DNA of 48,758 nucleotides from Bdellovibrionota bacterium (GCA_035292885.1 DATDPG010000041.1:1-48758); one strand, 5' to 3'. Numbered from the stretch's first letter, positions 23,886-31,310 are shown. The notes: generated by a model not told the origin, from the letters alone. Made by a program: numbers and translations.

Positions 23886-25136
23886 TTAGTGTCCGGCATG
23901 TGGGGAGGTGGCCGGAGGGGTGGCTGACGGGCTTTTCTTCAAAAACGCATTGAGCGCTGCTTTGAAACGGGATTCGGAGTCAATGAGGAAGTTCGCGGAG
24001 GTCACCACCTCCTCCCCTTCCGAAAGGCCGTTCATGACTTCGTAATACCCGACCGCTTCGCGGCCCAGGACGACCGGTCTCGGCTCAAACTCTCCCTCCC
24101 CCTTTTTCACGAAGACGATCTGGGTCTCCCCGGTGCTGAGAATCGAGCTGTCGGAAACCGCCACGACGTTCCCCAGCGGGATTCGGATTTTGATGTGAAC
24201 GAAGGTCTCGGGCCGGAGACGCTCGTCCGGTGTTTTGATTTCGGCGCGCACCTTCACCGTCCGGGTCATGGCGTTCAAGACCGGATCGATCGCCCTAATA
24301 CTCCCCCGAAACGTGCGACCCGGAATTGAGGGACTCGTGACAACGACCTCTTGCCCGGAACGAAGGAGGTCGACTTCGTACTCATAAACTTGCGCGTAGA
24401 CCCAGACCGTTTTCCCGGGCAACAAGAGATTGAGCGATTCCGAAGCACCGCCGGCAATCTGGCGGATCTGTGAATCCGAAAGACCCAGGAGGCGGAGCTT
24501 GAGCGCCGCGGCCTTGATGAGGTTCTCCGCCTCCTCGCGGGCCGTGGGCCAGGGGCTATTCTTGATTCGCTCCTTGGCCGCCACCGCCTCGCGGTATTCG
24601 GCCATCGCGTTGTACAGTTCCGGATCGAACGCCACACGGCCCACGGTGCGAATTTCCAAATCGAGCGGCCGCCGCGTCACCGTTTCGGTCGTGACACCGA
24701 TCAACTGCTGTCGCTCCGTCGGAATAGTCACCGCCGCGTGCCCTCCGACCGACCCGCCTCCTCCCGTTGCTTCATCCTCGTACACGGGAATGAAATCCAT
24801 CCCCATCTCGTCTTTGGATGGCGTGGGAGAGGTCACATCGAGGCGCATCGGGTGGCGGTAGAAAAGGATTTTCCGCTCCCCTGGTTCCAGTTGAGATTGC
24901 ACGGGCGCTTGAGAGGGAGGAGCGATCTCGTCGACCGCCTGGAGCGGCATCTGGCAGATGGGGCAATTGCCCGGCGTATCCGAAACAATTCCGGGATGCA
25001 TCGAGCACTGATAACGCTTTTTGATTTGGGCGGTTGCCGCGGTTTCTCGGCTTAGCCTCCATGCCCACCACGTAACCGTTCCGGCCACGAAAAGGACAAG
25101 CAAACCACCCGCCGCAATCACGACTCGCTTTTTCAA
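23886..25136 (-). CDS. cusB: RND periplasmic adaptor, CusB family, with heavy-metal-binding domain
   Basis: The 416-residue membrane-fusion protein has an N-terminal anchor (VVIAAGGLLVLFVAGTVTWWAW). Next is a heavy-metal-binding YHS-like domain with paired Cys and Met/His ligands (YQCSMHPGIVSDTPGNCPICQMPL, about 42-65), then the CusB segment RKILFYRHPMRLDVTSPTPSKDEMGMDFIPVY. Lipoyl/barrel-sandwich, hairpin and beta-barrel domains follow, and the protein ends SPATSPHAGH. It bridges the pump and the outer-membrane channel and can pass metal to the pump. It overlaps the outer-membrane factor gene by four bases (ATGA). No other assignment seems likely. Confidence 0.94.
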   Translation of the reverse strand: MKKRVVIAAGGLLVLFVAGTVTWWAWRLSRETAATAQIKKRYQCSMHPGIVSDTPGNCPICQMPLQAVDEIAPPSQAPVQSQLEPGERKILFYRHPMRLDVTSPTPSKDEMGMDFIPVYEDEATGGGGSVGGHAAVTIPTERQQLIGVTTETVTRRPLDLEIRTVGRVAFDPELYNAMAEYREAVAAKERIKNSPWPTAREEAENLIKAAALKLRLLGLSDSQIRQIAGGASESLNLLLPGKTVWVYAQVYEYEVDLLRSGQEVVVTSPSIPGRTFRGSIRAIDPVLNAMTRTVKVRAEIKTPDERLRPETFVHIKIRIPLGNVVAVSDSSILSTGETQIVFVKKGEGEFEPRPVVLGREAVGYYEVMNGLSEGEEVVTSANFLIDSESRFKAALNAFLKKSPSATPPATSPHAGH

Positions 25137-26515
25137 GGCCGGCCTCCTGTAAATTCGTCCGAATCAACTCCCAGGACCCGCTCCAGATGCGCCGTGCCCC
25201 GGCCGTATTCGGCGAGGTAACGGTAGTATTCCAGCCGGAAATCGATGAGTGTCCGGTCCGAGTCGAGAAGGTTCAAAAAATCCACTCGATCCGACTGATA
25301 CGCGGCTTCGGCCACGCGGAGAGACTGCTCCGCTTGAGGCAAAAGGGTGGTCAGATAGAGTTCGACGAGTCTTCTCGCCGTATCCACATGCACGAAAAAC
25401 TCCTGAATCTCCGATCGGGTTGCGGCCTGCGCGCCGCGCAGCATCTCCGCCGCCCGCTGCCGTTCGCTCTGTGCCGAGCTCACCTGCGACTTTTGCCGCC
25501 AAAACCAGAGGGGGACATTCAACTTAAAAAGAACGGAGGAATCATTTTGCGCCTGGAGGGATCCCCCGTAATCCCGCCATCCGTATTCGATCTGAAGGTC
25601 CGGCAAAAACTCGCTCTTCATGGCGCCGACCTCAGCTTGCATTTTTTCCAACTCTCGTTGGGCGCCGCGGATTTCGGGTCGCTCCTTGAGCGCGATCGAT
25701 TCCATCTCCGCATAGGTCTTGTTCAGGGGGAGAACCCGGGGCTCTTCCAGTGGACCGAACGGATCATTCGGCTTTCGGTCGAGAAGCGCGTTGAGCCTGG
25801 CTTGAACGGTTTGAAGTTCCTGCTCGAGAGTCACGACCATGTTGTTGGCCTTCGATAGCTCCACCTGCGCGCGCAAGACATCGGACTGGGAGGTCTTTCC
25901 GACGCCGTAGCGACTGGCGGCAATCCGCGTGAACTTACGAAGGATCTCGACGTTCTCCTTCGAGATCTGCACCGACCGATCCGCGAACATGAGCGCGTAG
26001 TACGACTCCTTCACTCGGGCAAACACGTCCCGTTCCGCGGTTCGATACGCCGCCTCTTCTCTTTGAGCCGCAAAAGACGCGGCTCGTCCTTTGTAAACAA
26101 GCTTCGAGGGAAAAGGAATTGTCTGCCCGACGCGGTACCAGGTCTCCATGGCCGAGCCGAAGTCAAACGTATTTTGGTTGATCCCCTCGTATTCGACGCC
26201 GAACTCAAGATCGGGAATCGACCGCGCCACGGAGATTTGGGCGCGCGCGCTCTCCCATCGCTTTTGGGCCGCCGCGATCTCCGGATTTCGCTGCTTCGCG
26301 ATTTCAAGGACGTCGCGAAGAGCGGCCGGCGGCGGGGCGTCCGCGTTCGCGTCGGCAGATGGCCCTAGGGAAAGCATCGGAACCCCCACCCACACAAACA
26401 GAGACAAAAGTGCTCCCTTCATCCGCTTGCGTTTCGAGGAATGCCTGAAGGGACGCGGCTGTTTTCTCTGTTGGATGAAGATCACCACTCCTGCCAGCAC
26501 TAGCGCGGTGTCCAT
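25133..26515 (-). CDS. TolC-family outer-membrane factor (CusC-like)
   Basis: The 460-residue reading frame has the TolC fold: two tandem helical hairpin repeats (EIAKQRNPEIAAAQKRWESARAQISVARSIPDLEFGVEYEG near the start, and AALRGAQAATRSEIQEFFVHVDTARRLVELY in the second half). A normal signal sequence begins at an internal ATG at 26422 (MKGALLSLFVWVGVPMLSL...ANA). However, the ATG at 26515 has the stronger ribosome site (GGGAGG) and would add 31 residues with their own hydrophobic run and basic stretch (FRHSSKRKR). It is the first gene of the minus-strand efflux operon. It forms the outer-membrane channel of the pump. No lipobox Cys is evident. Confidence 0.88.
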   Translation of the reverse strand: MDTALVLAGVVIFIQQRKQPRPFRHSSKRKRMKGALLSLFVWVGVPMLSLGPSADANADAPPPAALRDVLEIAKQRNPEIAAAQKRWESARAQISVARSIPDLEFGVEYEGINQNTFDFGSAMETWYRVGQTIPFPSKLVYKGRAASFAAQREEAAYRTAERDVFARVKESYYALMFADRSVQISKENVEILRKFTRIAASRYGVGKTSQSDVLRAQVELSKANNMVVTLEQELQTVQARLNALLDRKPNDPFGPLEEPRVLPLNKTYAEMESIALKERPEIRGAQRELEKMQAEVGAMKSEFLPDLQIEYGWRDYGGSLQAQNDSSVLFKLNVPLWFWRQKSQVSSAQSERQRAAEMLRGAQAATRSEIQEFFVHVDTARRLVELYLTTLLPQAEQSLRVAEAAYQSDRVDFLNLLDSDRTLIDFRLEYYRYLAEYGRGTAHLERVLGVDSDEFTGGRP

Positions 26516-26582
26516 GGCAACCTCCCGATATCGTTCATTTGCCGCATCACCGTAAATCCTTGTTGGGCCATCTAAAAGGAAT

Positions 26583-26637
26583 TACGTTGCAAATCCCCCG
26601 TTTGTGACACTGTCACAAAATCCGGTCGGGCGACGTA
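26583..26637. promoter_or_regulatory. divergent ECF-type promoters sharing a palindromic -35
   Basis: The sequence TTTGTGACACTGTCACAAA (26601-26619) is a perfect palindrome around one central base. On the plus strand TGTCACA (26611-26617) is followed by 16 bases and CGTA (26634-26637). On the minus strand TGTCACA (26609 to 26603) is followed by 16 bases and CGTA (26586 to 26583). TGTCACA-N16-CGTC is a known motif for some ECF sigma groups. The plus promoter ends 7 bases before the sigma gene ATG; the minus one leaves a leader of about 60 bases before the cusC-like ORF. Confidence 0.75.
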
Positions 26638-26644
26638 TTCCTTT

Positions 26645-27205
26645 ATGAAGAGAATTGAAGCAACAGAATGCAAGCCTGAGGAGGCGCAAGCCGACGAGGA
26701 ACTGATGTCCGCGTATCAAAAAGGACAGGAGGAAGCATTTCGGATTCTTTACGACCGCTACTCCGGCCGAGTCTATGGCTACCTCCGCGTCAAACTGAGA
26801 AACCGTGACGTGGTGGATGACGCGTTCCAGACCGTTTTCTTGAAACTCCATCGGTTTCGAAGCAGGTATCTCGCAACGCTTCCCTTCGCCCCGTGGCTGT
26901 TCACGATCTGTCGGAACGTCATGTCGGATATCGGTCGTAGCCGGGCTCGCACCCGAGAGGACGTGGATGCGGTGGCGATCGAAAAGGCGACGGCCAACGA
27001 ACTTGTCCCGCCAGCCGGGCTGCCCGACCTTTCGGCACTCGCTCCGGATCGGCAAATGGCTCTCAAGCTCCGGTTTGGGGAGGATCTTTCCTATGAAGAG
27101 ATCGCCGAGCGGCTTGAGACCTCTCCGGCGAATGTCCGGCAACTCGTGAGCCGCGCCGTCCGGCAGCTTAAGAAAGTCTTGAAATCTGGGGAGGAAAAAC
27201 CATGA
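26645..27205 (+). CDS. ECF-type RNA polymerase sigma factor
   Basis: This 186-residue protein is a compact group-4 sigma factor. The region 2 text is EEAFRILYDRYSGRVYGYLRVKLRNRDVVDDAFQTVFLKLHRF (about 28-70) with TICRNVMSDIGR. Region 4 has ALAPDRQMALKLRFGEDLSYEEIAERLETSPANVRQLVSRAVRQLKK (about 128-175). It has no extra C-terminal domain. The next gene overlaps it by four bases and encodes a membrane protein that is probably its anti-sigma factor. A TGTCACA-N16-CGTA promoter lies right before its start, so it likely activates itself and the divergent efflux operon. The start lacks a ribosome site, so the message could be leaderless. Confidence 0.93.
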   Translation: MKRIEATECKPEEAQADEELMSAYQKGQEEAFRILYDRYSGRVYGYLRVKLRNRDVVDDAFQTVFLKLHRFRSRYLATLPFAPWLFTICRNVMSDIGRSRARTREDVDAVAIEKATANELVPPAGLPDLSALAPDRQMALKLRFGEDLSYEEIAERLETSPANVRQLVSRAVRQLKKVLKSGEEKP

Positions 27206-27750
27206 CCGGTCTTTCATCCACAGAAAAATGGTTCAAGGAGTTCCAGGAATTCATGACAGCGGAATCGATGGACCCGCCGAGGGGGCTCACGGAAAGCCTT
27301 TTAGTAAAAGTGCGGGCCGATTTAAATCCGCCGGCCTGGAAGGTCTTCTTCAAGTTGGGCGGGATTCATACGATCGTCGGCTCGTTGACGCTCCTCATCT
27401 GCCCTCAGTTCGGACTTGGCCCGAGCCTGGGCCTTATGAAATACCTGATGAAATTGGGACCGCACGCCTGCATGTTCGGATGCGGAATCCTGTTCCTCGG
27501 CGCCTCCGCTCTCGTCGCAAGCCTCGTGTTGAGACTGGAGGAGATCCGCGTGCTTCGGAAAACGGTTCTTCTCCAATTCGCCCTTCTCGGACTTGCCTCG
27601 ATCGGCGTGTTTCTCTGTCTGGGCGCTGACGTAATTTTGGACTTGGGACTGGTCTGGATCTTGGGATCCATCCTCGGGGGGATCGCGACCCTTGAGTTGG
27701 GATGGCTGATTCGTTCGGGATTCCGCAAGGTGGATTCGTATGGCTTTTAG
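27202..27750 (+). CDS. putative membrane anti-sigma factor with cysteine motif
   Basis: This 182-residue protein begins with a soluble segment of about 50 residues (LSSTEKWFKEFQEFMTAESMD, TESLLVKVRADLNP) and continues with about four hydrophobic segments. The first two enclose CPQFGLGP and HACMFGCG, a His and three Cys near a membrane face. This resembles the build of NrsF-type anti-sigma factors that sense metals through Cys, though I see no clear homology. The four-base overlap with the sigma gene strongly suggests joint function. The soluble N-terminus would hold the sigma factor until the periplasmic or membrane Cys/His site senses metal. The function is inferred. Confidence 0.65.
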   Translation: MTGLSSTEKWFKEFQEFMTAESMDPPRGLTESLLVKVRADLNPPAWKVFFKLGGIHTIVGSLTLLICPQFGLGPSLGLMKYLMKLGPHACMFGCGILFLGASALVASLVLRLEEIRVLRKTVLLQFALLGLASIGVFLCLGADVILDLGLVWILGSILGGIATLELGWLIRSGFRKVDSYGF

Positions 27751-27820
27751 GAAAGTCCTGATCCCGGTCATGGTACGGAGACCATACTGCGCGCAATAAA
27801 TACAAAAAGGAGATGCTGAC

Positions 27821-28285
27821 ATGAATCTATTTAAACTTGTTTCGATGGGTTGGCTGGCGTTCGCGGTAAGTCCATTCCTCGGAGGCTGTTCGGGTCATGA
27901 CGAAATGGGAACGATGGGCCAGCTGTCCTCTCAGATGCAGACGCGGGAGAGCGCTTACCACGATGCCGTAGCAAGTCTTTCCGACGCGGACCAGGTCCGC
28001 GAGGAGACGAATCAATACGCGACGGACATGAACGATATGCTGTCCCAAATGGAGAGTACCTGCTCGGAGAAGATGACGGAGCATAACGGCATGATGGGAA
28101 ACACCGACGTCTCTCAACTTTGCGGCATGCAGGATGACATGATGATGGCGGTCAGCGACCACCAGGAACGAATCAACGGGATGACCGACGTCGCCACCAT
28201 GAAGGCGGAGTGTGGCGAACACTATCAAACGATGCAGGGAATGCTGGACACGATGGACTCGATGATGTCCGGCGACATGATGTGA
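27821..28285 (+). CDS. Met-rich lipoprotein, possible copper-binding
   Basis: This 154-residue protein has a lipoprotein signal (MNLFKLVSMGWLAFAVSPFLGGC), with Cys23 in a lipobox-like LGGC followed by SGHDEMGTMG. There are 24 Met in total, many in clusters (GMMG, DDMMMAV, MSGDMM at the end), plus His and three further Cys. The body is helical, probably a bundle. Methionine clusters of this kind bind Cu(I) or Ag(I) in periplasmic proteins. A strong ribosome site (AAGGAG) precedes the ATG. It lies 70 bases after the putative anti-sigma gene and may belong to its transcript. The family is not recognised. Confidence 0.7.
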   Translation: MNLFKLVSMGWLAFAVSPFLGGCSGHDEMGTMGQLSSQMQTRESAYHDAVASLSDADQVREETNQYATDMNDMLSQMESTCSEKMTEHNGMMGNTDVSQLCGMQDDMMMAVSDHQERINGMTDVATMKAECGEHYQTMQGMLDTMDSMMSGDMM

Positions 28286-28294
28286 AGGAACGTG

Positions 28295-28657
28295 ATGCCA
28301 AAGGAAGAACTCTCAAAACCGGGCCATCCTCGGACAGAAGGTGGATTGAGCAAGCAAAAACTCCTCGCTCAATTCAGCGACATTGTAACGCGCTGTCCGT
28401 TTGGCCCGGCATTTTTTCTCACGAGCCTGGGAGGCCTTGTCCGGGACCGGTGTCCGGATCCCTCCGAACACCTTTCCATCGTTGAACTCCGGCTGCATAG
28501 CGGTGAGGTCCTCGATCTCTGCCATGTGATCGGCATAAGCCCTCAATGGGAAGCGCTGGCGGTCAGAGAAAAGCATGAAACAACGCACGGACGGCGCGCC
28601 ATGCGCACCGATGAAGCGGCCCTGTGGGCCGTGGCTTGTCACCAGCCTAAGAGCTGA
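28295..28657 (+). CDS. hypothetical protein
   Basis: A 120-residue product starts at the ATG at 28295 (MPKEELSKPGHP), with AAGGAA upstream; a GTG one codon earlier is also possible. It has a single hydrophobic stretch (FGPAFFLTSLGGLV) and otherwise soluble text (VELRLHSGEVLDLCHVIGI, AALWAVACHQPKS). I recognise no domain. It follows the Met-rich lipoprotein gene by nine bases and is probably in the same transcript. It ends 28 bases before the stop of the Fur-family gene on the other strand. Confidence 0.5.
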   Translation: MPKEELSKPGHPRTEGGLSKQKLLAQFSDIVTRCPFGPAFFLTSLGGLVRDRCPDPSEHLSIVELRLHSGEVLDLCHVIGISPQWEALAVREKHETTHGRRAMRTDEAALWAVACHQPKS

Positions 28658-28685
28658 CGATCGAGATCGGGACTGAAAAAACGAT

Positions 28686-29267
28686 TCATCTGTTGTCGAT
28701 TCCTAAGGAAGAACGTTGCGTTGAATCGATCTCGGTTCCTGATTTGACCTTGGATGATTTCCGCCCGCGTTTCTTTAGAAGTTCGCATTTCGCGTACATT
28801 ACGTGGCGATGGCCGACCTCGGAGAATTTGAGTCGCTTGAGGATGGTCTCTTGGTGCACTTCGATACTGTCGTCATGAAATTCAATGATGTGATGGCAGT
28901 CGACGCAGACGATGTGGTCGTGGTGGTAAACGGTGGCTAACTCATAAAGGATCTGGCCTTTTTCGTTCGTAAGGCTCTCCCGCAGAATACCTGCGGCTAC
29001 AAAAATCGGGAGGTTCCGGTAAACGGTCGCCGGGCCGACCGACGGATTTTTAGCCTGGACCTTTTTGGAAAGCTCTAAGGCGGTGAAGTGGCGGTCCATG
29101 GCCAGGATGACATTGAGGATCATCTCCCGGGCCGAGCTTCGGTTTAACTGATGGGTCACCTCGTAGTCGGAAAGACGCGTGGAGTAACGGTCGGCTCGCG
29201 AAGTGCCATGCTGCGCCTCTGACCGATCGATCGTCCGGCCGCAGGGCAATGTCTTCTTTATTTCCAC
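28686..29267 (-). CDS. Fur-family metal-responsive regulator
   Basis: The 193-residue protein has an N-terminal winged helix (FTALELSKKVQAKNPSVGPATVYRNLPIFVAAGIL) and a C-terminal Fur domain. Ligands are visible in YHHDHIVCVDCHHIIEFHDDSIEVHQ (the HHDH site and one CxxC) and in EVGHRH. The second CxxC pair of many Fur proteins is missing (YAKCELL). The tail is basic (KKRGRKSSKVK). It could be Fur, Zur or PerR-like; the subtype is not certain. It starts from a GTG at 29267 and diverges from a small operon carrying a Fur-box-like repeat, which it probably controls along with itself. Confidence 0.9.
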   Translation of the reverse strand: MEIKKTLPCGRTIDRSEAQHGTSRADRYSTRLSDYEVTHQLNRSSAREMILNVILAMDRHFTALELSKKVQAKNPSVGPATVYRNLPIFVAAGILRESLTNEKGQILYELATVYHHDHIVCVDCHHIIEFHDDSIEVHQETILKRLKFSEVGHRHVMYAKCELLKKRGRKSSKVKSGTEIDSTQRSSLGIDNR

Positions 29268-29313
29268 GAAACCCTGTTTATCCCGTCCGCGGATCCTTTT
29301 CCAGAACGAACGC

Positions 29314-29350
29314 TTGACACCGGACTGAATTGAAATTAAGAATCATTCTT
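29314..29350 (+). promoter_or_regulatory. promoter overlapped by a Fur-box-like palindrome
   Basis: TTGACA (29314-29319), a 17-base spacer, and a -10 at TAAGAA (29337). A perfect palindrome AAGAAT-C-ATTCTT (29338-29350) covers the -10. The 7-1-7 form TAAGAAT-C-ATTCTTG resembles the Fur family consensus TGATAAT-N-ATTATCA. The regulator encoded just upstream on the opposite strand is the natural candidate to bind here and shut off the operon from 29382. Confidence 0.65.
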
Positions 29351-29381
29351 GTTTTATGGATCCGGTAACGAAAGCACGTTA

Positions 29382-29579
29382 ATGGACAACGCGGAACATC
29401 GCCTCTCTTGGAGCGTGGGAGTCTGCTCCGGTGGTTGCGTTCACCTCACGTTCGGCTGCACCGTGGTTCATTTGTCGAGGGAGACCTTCTTGGAAATCGC
29501 CGCAAGAATGTCCGACGTCCGGGCCTTCTTGCTTCAGGATGAAAACGTCGAGCGAAAGGAGCCCGCCCATGTTCACTAA
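29382..29579 (+). CDS. small cysteine-containing hypothetical protein
   Basis: A 65-residue protein starts at ATG 29382 (MDNAEHRLSWSVGVC). The middle holds VCSGGCVHLTFGC, a tight group of three Cys that could bind metal, followed by TVVHLSRETFLEIAARM. It has no signal peptide and is probably cytoplasmic. It is the first gene after the Fur-box promoter. Its last codons overlap the next small ORF, which suggests coupled translation. The family and function are unknown. Confidence 0.55.
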   Translation: MDNAEHRLSWSVGVCSGGCVHLTFGCTVVHLSRETFLEIAARMSDVRAFLLQDENVERKEPAHVH

Positions 29580-29727
29580 GGATTCGATCGCATCTGCCAA
29601 GGAAAATCTCCTCGGAGTTTTATTCGTGGGCTTCGCGATTTTGGCGGGACCGGGGAACGACGTGTACGCGGAGAGGGGCCCTTTCCATCTCCCTCTCAAG
29701 AAAACCGAACGAACTGGGTCGGAGTGA
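29569..29727 (+). CDS. small exported or membrane peptide
   Basis: This frame encodes 52 residues: a basic start (MFTKDSIASAKEN), one hydrophobic segment (LLGVLFVGFAILAGPG) and a short tail (ERGPFHLPLKKTE). It has a strong ribosome site (AAGGAG) seven bases upstream, and its stop sits directly before the next start. It looks like a signal-peptide-bearing small protein or a single-pass peptide. No family is known to me. The position between two operon genes and the ribosome site favour its reality. Confidence 0.5.
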   Translation: MFTKDSIASAKENLLGVLFVGFAILAGPGNDVYAERGPFHLPLKKTERTGSE

Positions 29728-29730
29728 TTG

Positions 29731-30735
29731 GTGCTCTCTCCAAAAAAATACCCGTTATTTCCTCAGAGATGGCTCGCAATTGGGGCGGTGCTTCTTGGAA
29801 TCGGTTTCCTGGCGGCTCCCGCCCGAGCCGGGAACTACGGCTATTTCGTAACCTACAATTCGGAAGTGGAGGCCGGCGAATTGGAACTCATGTTCATGAA
29901 CGATCTCACGCAGCCCTCCCGCTTTCGGAGGGAAGAGGGCTTCGGAGACTATCTCTCGCACATGGTCGAGCTGGAATATGAAGTGACCAGCCAGTTTGCG
30001 ACGGAATTCATGATCGAATGGTTTGAGGATCTGGATACCGGCGATCACGCCTTCACGGGATTCCGCTGGGAAAATCGCTATCGCCTCATCAAGAAACGAG
30101 TTCCCGCGAACCCGATGGTTTATGTTGAATACGAGGATCTCGATCCGGCGACTCGGTACAAGATGGAGGTATCGGGATGGGTACGGTCGCCCTACGAGGA
30201 AAATGGTGAGGAGCCCGACCGCGAGCGAATAATGGAGACCCGTTTGATTCTCTCGGAGGATGTCGGGCCGGTAAATGTTGCGTTCAATTGGATCAATGAA
30301 ACGGACGTCACCTCGGGAACAACGGCTTTCGGATATTCATCCGGTCTCTTCTGGATGGCGCACCAGGGCTACGACAAAGCTTCGACGAAGAAGGAGGATT
30401 CGCCGGATCGTGACGAATACCGGTGCCCTATGCACTCGGATGTCGTTCAAAACACACCGGGAAACTGCCCGAAATGCGGCATGGCGTTGAAACACGATTC
30501 GCATAGCGATGACGAAACGGAAAAAGATGGAGGCGTGGGGATCGGACTTGAACTTTATGGAGCGCTCGGGGACACGAAATCATTCGGATTGGCGGCCTCG
30601 CGACAGGAACATTATTTGGGGCCGATCCTGATGTACCACTTTGCCGACCATTGGATGTTTCACACGCAACTCGCGATCGGTTTGACGAAGGCGAGCGACA
30701 ACCTCGTCCGCCTGAATTTCGGATACCAATTTTGA
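29731..30735 (+). CDS. outer-membrane beta-barrel protein with an inserted heavy-metal-binding domain
   Basis: From the GTG at 29731, preceded by GGAG, the product is 334 residues. A signal peptide (WLAIGAVLLGIGFLAAPARA) leads to barrel strands (NYGYFVTYNSEVEAGELELMFMND, ELEYEVTSQFATEFMIEWFEDL) with a C-terminal strand ending in Phe (LVRLNFGYQF). Between strands, at about 225-260, lies a heavy-metal-binding domain: EYRCPMHSDVVQNTPGNCPKCGMALKH. This is the same domain type as in the CusB-like adaptor (YQCSMHPG...CPICQMPL). In relatives that domain belongs to adaptors or ATPases, so finding it in a barrel is unusual. A role in metal capture at the cell surface or periplasmic face is inferred. 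Confidence 0.75.
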   Translation: MLSPKKYPLFPQRWLAIGAVLLGIGFLAAPARAGNYGYFVTYNSEVEAGELELMFMNDLTQPSRFRREEGFGDYLSHMVELEYEVTSQFATEFMIEWFEDLDTGDHAFTGFRWENRYRLIKKRVPANPMVYVEYEDLDPATRYKMEVSGWVRSPYEENGEEPDRERIMETRLILSEDVGPVNVAFNWINETDVTSGTTAFGYSSGLFWMAHQGYDKASTKKEDSPDRDEYRCPMHSDVVQNTPGNCPKCGMALKHDSHSDDETEKDGGVGIGLELYGALGDTKSFGLAASRQEHYLGPILMYHFADHWMFHTQLAIGLTKASDNLVRLNFGYQF

Positions 30736-30749
30736 GGGAGGATCCCGTC

Positions 30750-31310
30750 ATGAGAGGCAGAACTAGAAACACTAGAACGGTGATCCGATGCGCAACCAGT
30801 TTCCTTTTCAGCGCGACTCTAATCGCTGCGCACGCCGACGACGCGAGTTTGAAGGAGACCTTGCAGGATCGTTTTAATCGGGCCAATAGCGAGAGGTCGG
30901 TATGTAACGGCGTCGACGGCGAGTACAAATTGGCTCAGAAAAAAGCGTGGTTTTGGGAGGTTCTTGAGCACACGCTACGGGTGGACACCGGAAGACGCGC
31001 AATCGACCTTCATTTGGATGGATTCTTGGTATCCGGATACTCCAAAGTGGACTTCGACCTCCTTACGGTGGCGGCGGGCGATAACGAAGGCAGGCGCCGC
31101 CCATTATGCTTGACGTGCACTGAAGAGCAGTCGGGGCGAAAATGCGCCGCCCAAGTCAGACTCATGATCGGGTGGTTGCAAGATATTCGCGGCAGCCTGC
31201 TTCCCGAAAGCGAAGAGGCCAAAACCGAAAGCGAGCGGGCCATCGACTGCGCCTTAGCGTGGCTTCAAAGTTTTCCAGAAGTAGGCGATTCTCGCGTCCG
31301 ATTCAATTAA
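30750..31310 (+). CDS. hypothetical secreted protein
   Basis: The ATG at 30750, preceded by GAGGGAGG, opens 186 residues. The N-terminus (MRGRTRNTRTVIRCATSFLFSATLIAAHA) is a likely signal peptide. The mature part is soluble and helical, with five Cys, including CLTCTEEQSGRKC, that could form disulfides or bind metal. I recognise no family. It lies 14 bases after the metal-domain barrel gene and ends 53 bases before a strong terminator, so it is the last gene of the Fur-box operon. Confidence 0.6.
   Translation: MRGRTRNTRTVIRCATSFLFSATLIAAHADDASLKETLQDRFNRANSERSVCNGVDGEYKLAQKKAWFWEVLEHTLRVDTGRRAIDLHLDGFLVSGYSKVDFDLLTVAAGDNEGRRRPLCLTCTEEQSGRKCAAQVRLMIGWLQDIRGSLLPESEEAKTESERAIDCALAWLQSFPEVGDSRVRFN

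Noticed and set aside
27770-27785. ATGGT/ACCAT inverted repeat before the Met-rich lipoprotein gene
   Set aside because: Short arms and no match to a known copper-regulator site or promoter; could be chance.
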